A DNA stretch of 64,000 bases from PFJX01 sp964393825 (GCA_964393825.1 CAYMUY010000022.1:8804-72803); one strand, 5' to 3'. Counted from the first letter of the stretch, positions 42,153-52,049 are shown. Notes: generated from the sequence alone by a model not told the origin. Made by a program: numbers and translations.

Positions 42153-43319
42153 CTATCCCGCTACCATGGTTTTTTCGCGGCGGTCCAGCCAGAGGAAGGC
42201 GATGACCGCCATGACGGCGCACAGCGAAGCGATCGAGAAAGTTTCGCCAGCCCCGAGCAGATCCCAGGCGGCGCCGGAATAGAGGCTGCCGATCGTGCCG
42301 CCGACGCCGAAGGCGAGGCTGTTATAGAGGGCCTGGCCGCGCGCCTGGTTCCTGCCGGTGAAATGCCGGTGCACCAGGGCCAGGGCGGAGGCGTGGTAGG
42401 CGCCAAAGGTGAGCGCGTGCAGCAATTGCGCGAACAGCAGCACCGGCAGGTTGCCCGCCTGCCAGCCGATCAGCAGGAAACGCACGGCGGCGGCGACCAG
42501 GGTGGCGAGCAGCACGGTTTCCGGACGGATCGTGCGGAACACCCTCGGCATCACCAGGAAGATACCGATCTCGCAGACCACCCCCAGCGCCCACAGCCAG
42601 CCGGCGAGCGATTTGCTGTAGCCGGTCTGCACCAGATGGAGGGTGAAGAAGGTGTAATACGGCCCGTGCGCGGCGGCCATCAGCAGCGCCGCGCTGAACA
42701 GGGCCAGCACCGCGGGACGTCGCAACACCTCGCGCATGGGGATGTGGACCTGCTCGTGGCGGGCGATCTCGGCTTCCGGGATGACCCGGGAAGTCAGCAC
42801 GATGCCCACCAGCAAGCCCATCACCACCCAGGGCACCAGGCTGATCGAGGCGTGATCGAGCAGCGCGCCCAGTCCCACCACCACCAGGATGAAGCCGACC
42901 GAGCCCCACAGGCGGATGCGGCCATAGCGGTCGGTGCGATCGCCCAGGTGCGACAGGGTGGTGGCTTCCACCAGGGGCAGCGAGGCACTCCAGAAGAAGC
43001 TGATCAGTGACATCACCGCGAACAGCCACCAGAAGGTCTTGGCGAAGAACACCCCGACAAAGGCGATCAGGCAGACCAGGGCGGCCAACTGGACGATGGC
43101 GACGCGGCGGCCGGTATGGTCGGCGATGTGTCCCCAGATGTTGGGCGCGAAGATGCGCATCACCTGCAACAGCGACATCAGCACGCCGATCTGGAAAGCG
43201 TTGAACTCCAGGGAATGCAGATACAACCCCCAGAATGGCGCCATGGCGCCGACGAAGGCAAAGTAAAAGAAGTAGAAACCGGACAGGCGCCAGTAGGGGA
43301 TGCCGCTCATGGAAGGCAT
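42153..43319 (-). CDS. MFS transporter (nucleoside/HcaT-like branch)
   Basis: This 388-residue protein has twelve predicted membrane segments. A typical MFS motif lies in loop 2-3 (FAPNIWGHIADHTGRRVAIV), and RYGRIRLWGSVGFI recalls the NupG/HcaT-like branch of the superfamily. The substrate cannot be assigned. The start may be ATG 43319 or the ATG three codons later (MSGIPYW). It lies between gspG and aroC and is transcribed in the same direction, but the 178-base gap before it carries a repeat element. Confidence 0.8.
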   Translation of the reverse strand: MPSMSGIPYWRLSGFYFFYFAFVGAMAPFWGLYLHSLEFNAFQIGVLMSLLQVMRIFAPNIWGHIADHTGRRVAIVQLAALVCLIAFVGVFFAKTFWWLFAVMSLISFFWSASLPLVEATTLSHLGDRTDRYGRIRLWGSVGFILVVVGLGALLDHASISLVPWVVMGLLVGIVLTSRVIPEAEIARHEQVHIPMREVLRRPAVLALFSAALLMAAAHGPYYTFFTLHLVQTGYSKSLAGWLWALGVVCEIGIFLVMPRVFRTIRPETVLLATLVAAAVRFLLIGWQAGNLPVLLFAQLLHALTFGAYHASALALVHRHFTGRNQARGQALYNSLAFGVGGTIGSLYSGAAWDLLGAGETFSIASLCAVMAVIAFLWLDRREKTMVAG

Positions 43320-43337
43320 GTCGGCGGTACGGCGACG

Positions 43338-43425
43338 GTAGCGCCGGCTTGACGGCGCGAAGGGCCGGTATCCTTCAGGGCCAGCCGGCCACCTGCAAAC
43401 CCGCGGGCAGGAAGGCTGGCGCTAC
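43338..43425. repeat. Imperfect inverted-repeat element upstream of the MFS gene
   Basis: The unit begins GTAGCGCCGGC at 43338 and ends GGCTGGCGCTAC at 43425, an imperfect version of the termini of the element at 27622. Its interior is a GC-rich stretch of about 65 bases with partial stems. Its right end supplies the stop codon of a 24-codon frame after aroC. Confidence 0.6.
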
Positions 43426-43496
43426 ACGGATGCAAGATCGACGTCTTCGTAGACCGCATCAACCGGTTCAGCGGTTTTTTCCAGCACAGCGCCCAT
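43422..43496 (-). CDS. Possible 24-residue open frame after aroC, cut off by a repeat
   Basis: A start ATG at 43496 lies two bases after the aroC stop codon, with GAGG eight bases upstream, and the frame reads MGAVLEKTAEPVDAVYEDVD then LASV and stop. The composition is coding-like and acidic. The TAG stop comes from the right end of the repeat element, so this may be the remnant of a longer gene truncated by insertion. No family was recognised and it could be chance. Confidence 0.25.
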   Translation of the reverse strand: MGAVLEKTAEPVDAVYEDVDLASV

Positions 43497-43498
43497 GC

Positions 43499-44602
43499 TC
43501 AGCCCTCGGCGTGTCCCGGAATGGCCGGGGTCGGACAGACCACGTCGGCGTTCTGCGCCCGCTGCCGCAGGGCGTGATCCATCAACACGATGGCCAGCAT
43601 CGCCTCGGCGATGGGGGTGGCGCGGATGCCGACGCAGGGGTCGTGACGCCCCTGGGTGACCACTTCGATCGGCTCGCCCTGGCGGTTGATCGAGCGGCCG
43701 GGAATGCGTAGCGAGGACGTGGGCTTGATGGCGATGGAGGCGCTGATGTCCTGGCCGCTGGAAATGCCGCCGAGCACACCGCCGGCGTGGTTGGAGAGGA
43801 AGCCTTGCGGGGTCATCTCGTCGCGGTGCTCGGTGCCCAGTTGCGACACCACCGCGAAACCGTCGCCGATTTCCACGCCCTTGACCGCGTTGATGCTCAT
43901 CAAGGCATGCGCGAGATCGGCGTCGAGGCGGTCGTAGACCGGCTCACCCAGGCCCACCGGCACGTGCTCGGCGACCACGTTGATGCGGGCGCCGACCGAA
44001 TCACCGGACTTGCGCAAATCATCCATGTACGCCTCGAGCGCCGGCACGGCGTCCGGGTCGGGCGCGAAAAAGGGGTTCTCCCGCACGCTGTCCCAGGTCT
44101 TGAACGGTACCGCGATGGGTCCGAGCTGGGCCAGGTAGCCGCGGATCACGGTACCGAACTTCTCGAACAGCCACTTCTTGGCGATCGCGCCCGCTGCCAC
44201 CCGCACGGCGGTTTCCCGCGCCGAGGAACGGCCGCCACCACGAAAATCGCGGAACCCGTATTTCTGGTCGTAGGTGTAGTCGGCATGGCCGGGTCGAAAG
44301 GTCTCAGCGATGTTGCCGTAATCCTTGCTGCGCTGGTCCTCGTTGCGGATCAGGAGGGCGATGGGCGTCCCGGTGGTCCGCCCCCCGAACACGCCGGAGA
44401 GAATTTCCACCGTGTCCGATTCGCGCCGCTGGGTGACGTGACGGGACGTGCCCGGCTTGCGCCTGTCCAGATCGTGCTGGATGTCCGCCTCGGTCAGGGC
44501 GAGCCCGGGCGGGCAACCATCCACCACACAGCCGATGCCGGGGCCATGCGACTCGCCGAAGGAGGTGACGGAGAAAACGAGACCGATCGAGTTACCTGAC
44601 AT
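43499..44602 (-). CDS. aroC: Chorismate synthase
   Basis: It makes chorismate, the last step of the shikimate pathway, using reduced FMN. The protein has 367 residues. It shows the three family signatures: GESHGPGIGCVVDGCPPGL near the start, RGGGRSSARETAVRVAAGA near 123-140, and the C-terminal GRHDPCVGIRATPIAEAM. The start is ATG 44602. It is divergent from the substrate-binding protein gene, with 83 bases between the starts. Confidence 0.97.
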   Translation of the reverse strand: MSGNSIGLVFSVTSFGESHGPGIGCVVDGCPPGLALTEADIQHDLDRRKPGTSRHVTQRRESDTVEILSGVFGGRTTGTPIALLIRNEDQRSKDYGNIAETFRPGHADYTYDQKYGFRDFRGGGRSSARETAVRVAAGAIAKKWLFEKFGTVIRGYLAQLGPIAVPFKTWDSVRENPFFAPDPDAVPALEAYMDDLRKSGDSVGARINVVAEHVPVGLGEPVYDRLDADLAHALMSINAVKGVEIGDGFAVVSQLGTEHRDEMTPQGFLSNHAGGVLGGISSGQDISASIAIKPTSSLRIPGRSINRQGEPIEVVTQGRHDPCVGIRATPIAEAMLAIVLMDHALRQRAQNADVVCPTPAIPGHAEG

Positions 44603-44685
44603 GGTGGAAGCGTAAATAGATGAAGGTGCTAAATTTTAGCCCAAGGCCACCGTTATCCATTCACCGACTCGGGGAGCAAGCACAC

Positions 44686-45714
44686 ATGCCATGCCGAATG
44701 CGCATCATCTTGTTGCTGTGCCAGGCACTGCTGCTGTTCGGCTTGATCCATCCGGCCGGGGCGAACGCCGGCCCGCGCATCGTGATTGCCCTGCCCGGCC
44801 CGAATGTGGCGCCCTACCTGCCCATCGAGCTGATGCCGCGAATCGGGGCCGACCGCAAGGCAGGATTCCAGCTGGTCATGCGTCATTTCGGCGGCGGCCC
44901 CCTGGCGGTGAAAGACATGATCGATGGCAACAGCGATTTTGCCGGCGCCGGCATGCCGGCACTGGCCGGCATCCGCCTGGCCAACCCAAGCCTGACCTCC
45001 ATCGCCTCGCTGACCCTGGTCCCCGCCTACGTCCTGATGGTGCGGCGCGACCTGGGTGGCCGGATCCGCACGATCGCCGACCTGCGCGGACGCAGCATCG
45101 GCACACATAGCAGCAGCAAGCAGGGCAAGTCCACGGCGCGCCAGATCGCGGAATACCTGCTCATGCGCAATGGCGTCAGCCTCGACGAGGTGAATTTCCT
45201 GCATGCCGGCCAGAACCTGAACGACTACAGCGCCGCCCTGCGCTCGGGCATGGTCGATGCCATCGTGGTCAACGAACCGGCCGCCACCCTGCTGGAGCAA
45301 CACCGGCTCGCCTGGCGCCTGGCCGATCTGCACGCCCCCAAGGTCGCGAAAGCGCACCTGGGCGGCCGCTTCCTCTACACCCAGGTCGCCGCCGACAGGA
45401 ACACACTGCGCCGGCAGCCGGACAAGGCGCGCCTGTTCGTTCTCGCCCTGCAAGACACGCTGCGCTGGATTGCCAGCCATGACGCCCGGGAGATCGTGGC
45501 GCGTCTGGACCTGCCCGAAGGCGAGAACAAACGCGCCCTGGAAGCCTACCTGGGCGCGCACAAGGACATCTACAGCCCGGATGGCGCCTTCAGCGAAGAG
45601 GCCCTGCGCAACAGCGAAGCCTTCTTCCACGCGGTCAGCGCCGGCAATCCGGCCGCGGCTGGTCTGCGCTATGCCGATTCCATCGATAGCCGCTGGAGCG
45701 GGCATGGGCGCTGA
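44686..45714 (+). CDS. Periplasmic substrate-binding protein (NMT1/SsuA-like)
   Basis: This 342-residue protein has a signal peptide (MPCRMRIILLLCQALLLFGLIHPAGANA) and a two-lobed binding-protein fold like nitrate/sulfonate/thiamine-precursor binding proteins. The segments include DGNSDFAGAGMPALAGIRLA, DLRGRSIGTHSSSKQGK and LRSGMVDAIVVNEPAATLL. No ABC permease or ATPase gene is adjacent. Its stop lies 11 bases inside the following GGDEF-EAL gene, so the two are coupled and it may act as the sensory partner of that protein rather than in import. The ATG at 44686 has GGGGAG nine bases upstream; the ATG at 44698 is possible. Confidence 0.85.
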   Translation: MPCRMRIILLLCQALLLFGLIHPAGANAGPRIVIALPGPNVAPYLPIELMPRIGADRKAGFQLVMRHFGGGPLAVKDMIDGNSDFAGAGMPALAGIRLANPSLTSIASLTLVPAYVLMVRRDLGGRIRTIADLRGRSIGTHSSSKQGKSTARQIAEYLLMRNGVSLDEVNFLHAGQNLNDYSAALRSGMVDAIVVNEPAATLLEQHRLAWRLADLHAPKVAKAHLGGRFLYTQVAADRNTLRRQPDKARLFVLALQDTLRWIASHDAREIVARLDLPEGENKRALEAYLGAHKDIYSPDGAFSEEALRNSEAFFHAVSAGNPAAAGLRYADSIDSRWSGHGR

Positions 45715-48373
45715 AGCCAGGGCCGACACGGCCCCGGTCGGGGACAGCCTCGCGCGCCAGGCCGGGCGCCGCGCGGCCGCGGTGTTCCTGATCATCGGCG
45801 GCCTCTCGACCGCCTTGTTCTCCCTGGCCTGGTATTACGCCAACACCGCCCTGCAACGTGAACAGTCGCAGCTCAACACGCAGGCCCTGCAGGCCAGGCT
45901 GGACACCCGCTACCAGGAATGGCGCCGCGAGGCCGAAGCGCTGGCGACCCAGATCGCCCTGACCCATATGCTGGATAGCGGCGACGAATACCGCTGGGAC
46001 AAGCTGCGCGCCTATCTCAATGCCCTCGGCGAGGGGGCCCACTTCGATACCGTGGCGGTCGCCGACAGCGACGGCGAGATGCGCTTCCGCCAGGGCGAAG
46101 ATGTCGATGAACAGGCCATTGCCGTGGAGTTGAAGGGTGCCGACTGGTACTTCAGCAAATCCCATCAACACCTGCACCGACTGCTACGCACGCCGATCTG
46201 GCTTGGCTTGCAAGGCAAGCATGGCACCCTGTACCTGCACCGGGCCATGGACAATCAGCTGCTGCGCGACCTGGCCGGCCCCGGCATCGAACTGGCGCTG
46301 AGCATCGACGGCGAGATCCAGGCCAGCAGCGACGGCACCAGGGCGATCGGCACGACCTTGATACGGCCCCGGCAGGACGCGACGCACCACGATCTGCTCC
46401 TGGCGCCGCCGAACATCCGCCTGCATATCCAGCAGGCCCTGCCGCAAGCGGTCTCCCCGATGCAGTTCATCGTGGCGGGAGGCGGCCTGGCGATCGCGCT
46501 GGGATTCGCGCTCTGGGCGGTGTTTGGCGCCTGGCTGCGCCGCACGGTGCAACGCGTGCGGGCGCTCACCCAGGCCGCCGATCAGTTCGGCCAGCGCCAC
46601 CGGGTGGACAGCGAAATCAATACCGCCCTGGACCAGGCCGCCGGCGAACTGGATGAGGTCGGCGTCCTGCACCTGCACCTGCGCGAATTGATGCGAGCCA
46701 GCGAGGAACGCGACGAGGAATCGCGCGCCTATCTGCAAACCCTGGACATGCTGGAGGAGGCCGTGGTCGAAATCGACCGGGAAGGCCGACTGCTGCGCAC
46801 CTCTCCCGCCTGGGAAATCCTGAAGGACAGGGAAGCCGACGCCCGCGAGCTTTACCCCTGTTTCGACCCGGACGACCGGGAAGACCTGAAGCGGCAGCTC
46901 GCTCTGCTGTTCAGCGGCGAGAAAAACCTGCTCACCCTGCGTCTGCGCGCCGGCCAGTCGCGGCACACCACGTCCTGGCTGGAATGCCGCTTCGTGCCGG
47001 TCGTCAGCGCCAACGGCGCCATCACGCGGGTCCGCGGGGTCTTGCGCGACATCACGCAGACCTACCTCCAGGAAAAGCACATCACCCACATGGCCCTGCA
47101 CGACGCGCTCACCGGCCTGCCCAACCGCATCCTGCTGGAGGATCGCCTCAAGATCGCGCTGCGCCTCGCGGATCGCGAGCACACCCGGGTCGGCGTCGGC
47201 TTCATCGACCTGGACCACTTCAAGAACATCAACGACGCCCTCGGCCACAAGGCCGGGGACCAACTGCTGGTGGCCTTCGCCAGCGCCCTGCAGTCGGTGT
47301 TGCGCAGTGGCGACACGCTGGCGCGCTGGGGCGGCGACGAATTCGTGGTGTTGTTGCCCGACATGCCCGGGCAGGAAGAAATCCGCCATGTCGCGGAGAA
47401 ACTCGCCGAATCCAGCCGCGAGCCGCTGCGCATCGTCGACCACGCCTTGCCGGTCACCTTCAGCATGGGCTTCACCGTCTTCCCCGACGACGGCGGCGAA
47501 GTCGAAGTCCTGCTGTCTCAAGCCGACCGCGCCATGTTCCACGCCAAATCCCAGGGCCGCAACATGGTGCAGTTCTATGCCGACATGACCCGAAAAGGGT
47601 TGGGCCGGAAAGACCTATATATCCAGACCCGGCTGGCCGCCGCCATCGACAGCGGCGCCATCCAGACCTGGTTCCAGCCCCTGGTCGACGCCCGCAGTCG
47701 CCGCGCCATCGGCCTCGAGGCGCTCGCCCGCTGGCATGACCCGGAGCTGGGCTGGGTGTCGCCCGCCACCTTCATCCCGATGGCGGAGAACCTCGGCCTG
47801 ATCAGCGAACTGGGCGATCAGGTCCTCACCCATGCCCTCACGCTCGGCCGCGCCCTGGTGGATGAGGGTCGCGATCTGCTGCTGGCGGTCAACATGTCCA
47901 GACGCCAGCTGTTTCTCGCCCATTGCGTCGAGCACCTGTTGCATCAATCCCATCTGGCCGGTGTCGATCCCGGCCGCATCGTGCTGGAGATCACCGAAAG
48001 CGTGGCCATGTCCGATGTCGATTTCGCGGAGGCCCGCCTGCGGGCGCTGCACGCCGCCGGCTTCAAGCTGGCGGTGGACGACTTCGGCGTGGGTTATTCC
48101 TCGCTCTCGCAACTCCATGAGATGCCGGTGGACGAACTCAAGATCGACATTTCCTTCACCCGCCGCGCCCACGAAACGCAGGGCGTTCGCCTGCTGCAGG
48201 CGATCGCCGGCATGGGCCAGGCCCTGCATCTGCGGGTCGTCGCGGAAGGCGTGGAAGACGGCGAGACCGCCGACCTGCTGGAACAACTCGGCATCCATTC
48301 CTTCCAGGGACGGTACTTCGGCGAACCCATGCCGATGCATGAGATCCTCGCGTGGCTCAAGGAGAGGGATTAG
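45704..48373 (+). CDS. Membrane GGDEF-EAL protein with periplasmic loop and PAS domain
   Basis: This 889-residue protein is predicted to control cyclic di-GMP. A transmembrane helix near 24-45, a periplasmic sensor loop to about 253 and a second helix near 254-277 are followed by a HAMP-like stretch, a PAS domain near 345-460, a GGDEF domain and an EAL domain. The diguanylate cyclase motif is intact (GGDEF at 543-547), and the inhibitory site RSGD lies five residues before the Trp-adjacent motif. The phosphodiesterase signature has EAL at 672-674 and later catalytic segments such as NMSRRQL, ITES and DDFGVGYSSL. Both activities are possible. The ATG at 45704 (MGAEARAD) has GGAG six bases upstream and overlaps the preceding gene by 11 bases. 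Confidence 0.93.
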   Translation: MGAEARADTAPVGDSLARQAGRRAAAVFLIIGGLSTALFSLAWYYANTALQREQSQLNTQALQARLDTRYQEWRREAEALATQIALTHMLDSGDEYRWDKLRAYLNALGEGAHFDTVAVADSDGEMRFRQGEDVDEQAIAVELKGADWYFSKSHQHLHRLLRTPIWLGLQGKHGTLYLHRAMDNQLLRDLAGPGIELALSIDGEIQASSDGTRAIGTTLIRPRQDATHHDLLLAPPNIRLHIQQALPQAVSPMQFIVAGGGLAIALGFALWAVFGAWLRRTVQRVRALTQAADQFGQRHRVDSEINTALDQAAGELDEVGVLHLHLRELMRASEERDEESRAYLQTLDMLEEAVVEIDREGRLLRTSPAWEILKDREADARELYPCFDPDDREDLKRQLALLFSGEKNLLTLRLRAGQSRHTTSWLECRFVPVVSANGAITRVRGVLRDITQTYLQEKHITHMALHDALTGLPNRILLEDRLKIALRLADREHTRVGVGFIDLDHFKNINDALGHKAGDQLLVAFASALQSVLRSGDTLARWGGDEFVVLLPDMPGQEEIRHVAEKLAESSREPLRIVDHALPVTFSMGFTVFPDDGGEVEVLLSQADRAMFHAKSQGRNMVQFYADMTRKGLGRKDLYIQTRLAAAIDSGAIQTWFQPLVDARSRRAIGLEALARWHDPELGWVSPATFIPMAENLGLISELGDQVLTHALTLGRALVDEGRDLLLAVNMSRRQLFLAHCVEHLLHQSHLAGVDPGRIVLEITESVAMSDVDFAEARLRALHAAGFKLAVDDFGVGYSSLSQLHEMPVDELKIDISFTRRAHETQGVRLLQAIAGMGQALHLRVVAEGVEDGETADLLEQLGIHSFQGRYFGEPMPMHEILAWLKERD

Positions 48374-48572
48374 CGCACCGCAATCCGCACCATTCCGGTG
48401 CCGGGCGTGGTGCGCGCCATCCCCGCCGGGCAGGCGATCGGGCACGAACGGGCGGCGGCAACTGCGCCAAGCCCCTGATTACGCGGGACAGGAGCGCGCG
48501 CGCGGCCGACCACGCCAAGCGGGCGCAATTATTGCTGTATGGTAGCCACTGCCTCATCGGAACCGAACCAGC

Positions 48573-51500
48573 ATGAGTATTCGCGTCGCGATTCGCCACA
48601 AGACCCATTACCGCTACGACCGTCCCGTCCACATGGCGCCGCATGTCCTGCGCCTGCGCCCGGCGCCGCACAGTCGCACGCCCATCCTCGGCTACGCGTT
48701 GCGCATCCTGCCGGAGAAGCATTTCATCAACTGGCAGCAAGATCCTTTTGGCAACTTCCTGGCGCGCCTGGTCTTCCCGGACAAGACCACGCATTTCGAC
48801 ATCGAGGTGGAGGTGATCGCGGACATGACCGTGATCAATCCCTTCGATTTCTTCCTGGAGGAATACGCCGAGAAATACCCCTTCGCCTACGACAGGCAGC
48901 TAGCGAAGGAACTCACCCCCTACTTCGAGAAAGTGGAAGCCGGTCCGCGCCTGCTGGACTGGTTGCGGGGCGTCGACCGCAGCGAGCGGCCCACCCAGAA
49001 CTTTCTGGTCGAACTCAACCAGAGGGTCTGGAAAGACCTGAAATACAACATCCGCATGGAACCCGGGGTGCAGACCTGCGAGGAAACCCTGGAACGGGCC
49101 TGCGGCTCCTGCCGCGACAGCGCCTGGCTGCTGGTGCAGATCCTGCGTCACCTCGGCCTGGCGGCGCGCTTCGTCTCCGGCTATCTGGTGCAACTCACCG
49201 CCGATGTGAAATCGCTCGACGGTCCCTCCGGCCCGGAAGCGGATTTCACCGACCTGCACGCCTGGGCCGAGGTCTACGTGCCCGGTGCCGGCTGGATCGG
49301 CCTTGACCCCACCTCCGGTTTGTTCGCCGGGGAGAACCATATCCCTCTGGCCTGCACGCCCGACCCGGTCAGTGCGGCGCCGGTCACCGGGGCGACGGAC
49401 AAGTGCGAGGTCAGTTTCAGCTTCGAGAACACCGTCACCCGCATTCATGAAGACCCGCGCGTGACCAAACCCTACCGCGACGACCAGTGGGCGGCCATCG
49501 ATGCTCTCGGTCGCGCGGTGGACACGAAACTGCGGGAGTACGACGTACGCCTGACCATGGGTGGCGAACCCACCTTCGTCTCCATCGACGACATGGAATC
49601 GGCGCAGTGGAACAACGCCGCGCTGGGCCAGCACAAACTGGAACGCGCACAGGATCTCTGGAACCGCCTCGGCCGCCACTTCGCGCCGAATGGCCTGAAA
49701 TTCTCCGGCCAGGGCAAGTGGTATCCGGGTGAGCCGCTGCCGCGCTGGGCGCTGGGCATCTTCTGGCGCACCGACGGCGTGCCGCTGTGGAAGAACCCCG
49801 CACTGCTGGCCGACGAGGGCAAGTCCTACGGCCACTCCACCGCCACCGCCGCGGCCTTCATGGATGCGCTCTGCGGCCGCCTCGGCCTGCCCTACGCCTA
49901 TATCCAGGCCGGCTATGAAGATGCCCTGCATTACCTGCTGAAGGAAGCGGAGCACCCCGCCAACCTCGACCCGACCCGGATCGACCTGAAAGATCCGCAG
50001 GCACGTCGCAGCCTGGCCGACAAGCTCTCGCGCGGCCTCGACGAAGCCGTGGGCTACGTCCTGCCCATCGCCTGGAATGACCTCGAACACACCTGGACCA
50101 GCAGTCTCTGGAATTTCCGCCGCGGCCGCCTCTATCTCGTCCCCGGCGACTCGCCGATGGGATTGCGCCTGCCGCTGGACAGCCTGCCCTGGGTCGCCGA
50201 GGCGGAGCGCGAGACACCGTGGCCGCTGGACATGTTCGCACCGCGCGGCGAACTGCCGGATGGCACGGGCGAGATCGCGCAACGCTATTCGCTGTTCCAG
50301 CCGGAGGAAAAGCCGCACCCGGAGATCCAGGAACAGGCGCTGGCCGGCCAGCGCGGCGGCCCCGTCAAGGTCATCCACACGGCCCTGTGCGTGGAAGCGC
50401 GCGGCGGGGTGGTGCGCGTGTTCATGCCGCCGCTGTCCACCCTGGAGAATTACCTCGACCTCACCGCCGCGATCGAACAGGTCGCCTCCCGGTTCGACAC
50501 CCCGGTGATCCTGGAAGGCTACGAGCCCCCGCGCGACTGGCGCCTGCAGCGCCTGATGGTCACCCCGGACCCCGGCGTCATCGAGGTCAACATCCACCCC
50601 GCGAACAACTGGGAGGAGTGGGTCGAGAACACCCGCGTGCTCTATGAGGAAGCCCGCCTGGCGCGGCTGACCACCGAGAAATTCATGCTCGACGGCCGCC
50701 ACACCGGCACCGGCGGCGGCAACCACGTCACCCTGGGCGGCGCCACTCCGGCCGATAGCCCGATGTTGCGGCGGCCCGACCTGGTGATGAGCCTGGTCAC
50801 CTACTGGCAACACCACCCCGGCCTTTCCTACCTGTTCTCCGGCATGTTCATCGGCCCCACCAGCCAGGCGCCACGCGTCGACGAGGGGCGTGACGAGAAG
50901 CTCTATGAACTGGAAATCGCCTTCCAGCAGATGCCGGAAGTACAACCCGGCGGGGAAACCAGCCAGCTCTGGCTGGTGGACCGTCTGTTGCGCAACCTGC
51001 TGGTCGATCTGACCGGCAACACGCATCGCTCCGAGTTCTCCATCGACAAGCTCTACTCGCCGGACAGCCCGACCGGACGCCTGGGCCTGGTGGAGTTTCG
51101 CGGCTTCGAAATGCCGCCGCACTGGCAGATGAGCGCCACGCAGGCACTGCTGCTGCGTATCCTGGTCGCGCGCTTCTGGGATAAGCCGTACCGCCACAAA
51201 CTGGTGCGCTGGGGCACCGAACTGCACGACCGCTTCATGCTGCCGCATTACGTGCGCGCCGACCTGCTCGACGTGGTGCGCGACCTCCAGGCCTCCGGCT
51301 ACCCCTACCAGGCCGACTGGCTCGACCCCTACGTCGAGTTCCGCTTCCCGCGCATCGGCACGGTGCAGATCGACGACATCGAAATCGAACTGAGGACTGC
51401 CATCGAACCCTGGCACGTGCTCGGCGAGGAACTGTCCAACGTCGGTACCGCCCGCTTCGTCGACTCGTCGGTGGAACGGGTCCAGGTGCGGGTGACCGGC

Positions 51501-51956
51501 CTGACCGAAGGCCGCTATGTGGTCGCCTGCAATGGCCGCCGGGTGCCGCTGCGTTCCACCGGCCGCCACGGCGAGTTCGTCGCCGGCATCCGCTACCGCG
51601 CCTGGCAGCCTCCCTCGGCGCTGCATCCGACCATCGGTGTCCACACCCCCCTGGTGATCGACCTGATCGATACCTGGACCGGCAAGGCCGTCGGTGGCTG
51701 CGCCTACCACGTCAGCCATCCGGGCGGGCGCAGTTACGACGTCTTCCCGATCAATGCCTTCGAGGCCGAGTCGCGCCGCGTCAACCGCTATCAGGACTGG
51801 AACCACACGCCAGGACCGCTGCCGGTGCCGGCCGAACTCGCCCGCCTGGACAAGTTCGTCCCCAGCGGCAGCGGTCTCAAGCCGATGGCGCCGCCGCCGG
51901 AAGAGCCCACTCACGAGTATCCATACACGCTGGATCTGCGGAGAAAACCGGAGTGA
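48573..51956 (+). CDS. Transglutaminase-like and DUF2126 fusion protein
   Basis: This 1127-residue protein has an N-terminal transglutaminase-associated beta domain (MSIRVAIRHKTHYRYDRPV), then a transglutaminase-like domain with a complete catalytic triad: Cys180 in GSCRDSAWL, His229 in DLHAWAEV and Asp245 in LDPTSG. The remaining 850 residues form DUF2126 (COG4196), with repeated conserved blocks such as RLTMGGEPTFVSIDDME, HTGTGGGNHVTLGGATP and WQMSATQALLLRILVARFWDKPYRHKLVRWGTELHDRFMLPHY. DUF2126 has been predicted to be an amide-ligase-like domain, but its chemistry is unproven. It is the first gene of a plus-strand cluster with ATP-grasp, transglutaminase and glutamine amidotransferase proteins. 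Confidence 0.92.
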   Translation: MSIRVAIRHKTHYRYDRPVHMAPHVLRLRPAPHSRTPILGYALRILPEKHFINWQQDPFGNFLARLVFPDKTTHFDIEVEVIADMTVINPFDFFLEEYAEKYPFAYDRQLAKELTPYFEKVEAGPRLLDWLRGVDRSERPTQNFLVELNQRVWKDLKYNIRMEPGVQTCEETLERACGSCRDSAWLLVQILRHLGLAARFVSGYLVQLTADVKSLDGPSGPEADFTDLHAWAEVYVPGAGWIGLDPTSGLFAGENHIPLACTPDPVSAAPVTGATDKCEVSFSFENTVTRIHEDPRVTKPYRDDQWAAIDALGRAVDTKLREYDVRLTMGGEPTFVSIDDMESAQWNNAALGQHKLERAQDLWNRLGRHFAPNGLKFSGQGKWYPGEPLPRWALGIFWRTDGVPLWKNPALLADEGKSYGHSTATAAAFMDALCGRLGLPYAYIQAGYEDALHYLLKEAEHPANLDPTRIDLKDPQARRSLADKLSRGLDEAVGYVLPIAWNDLEHTWTSSLWNFRRGRLYLVPGDSPMGLRLPLDSLPWVAEAERETPWPLDMFAPRGELPDGTGEIAQRYSLFQPEEKPHPEIQEQALAGQRGGPVKVIHTALCVEARGGVVRVFMPPLSTLENYLDLTAAIEQVASRFDTPVILEGYEPPRDWRLQRLMVTPDPGVIEVNIHPANNWEEWVENTRVLYEEARLARLTTEKFMLDGRHTGTGGGNHVTLGGATPADSPMLRRPDLVMSLVTYWQHHPGLSYLFSGMFIGPTSQAPRVDEGRDEKLYELEIAFQQMPEVQPGGETSQLWLVDRLLRNLLVDLTGNTHRSEFSIDKLYSPDSPTGRLGLVEFRGFEMPPHWQMSATQALLLRILVARFWDKPYRHKLVRWGTELHDRFMLPHYVRADLLDVVRDLQASGYPYQADWLDPYVEFRFPRIGTVQIDDIEIELRTAIEPWHVLGEELSNVGTARFVDSSVERVQVRVTGLTEGRYVVACNGRRVPLRSTGRHGEFVAGIRYRAWQPPSALHPTIGVHTPLVIDLIDTWTGKAVGGCAYHVSHPGGRSYDVFPINAFEAESRRVNRYQDWNHTPGPLPVPAELARLDKFVPSGSGLKPMAPPPEEPTHEYPYTLDLRRKPE

Positions 51957-51963
51957 TGGCCGG

Positions 51964-51985
51964 GTAGCGCCGGCGTCCCGCCGGC
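51964..51985. repeat. Partial copy of the GTAGCGCCGGCG repeat
   Basis: GTAGCGCCGGCG at 51964-51975 matches one end of the 27622 element, and GCCGGCG TCC CGCCGGC forms a 7-bp stem. It lies seven bases past the DUF2126 gene stop in a 93-base gap. It could act as a weak hairpin barrier between the two genes. Confidence 0.55.
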
Positions 51986-52049
51986 GGTCTTCGGATGCCG
52001 GCGGCGATGACCGCACCACGCGGACAGGTTGCTTGAGTAGTATTCGACC

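Noticed and set aside
43446..43480. A plus-strand intrinsic terminator (short stem followed by a T-run)
   Set aside because: No plus-strand gene lies upstream for it to terminate, and the stem is only 5 bp; it lies in the short frame after aroC.
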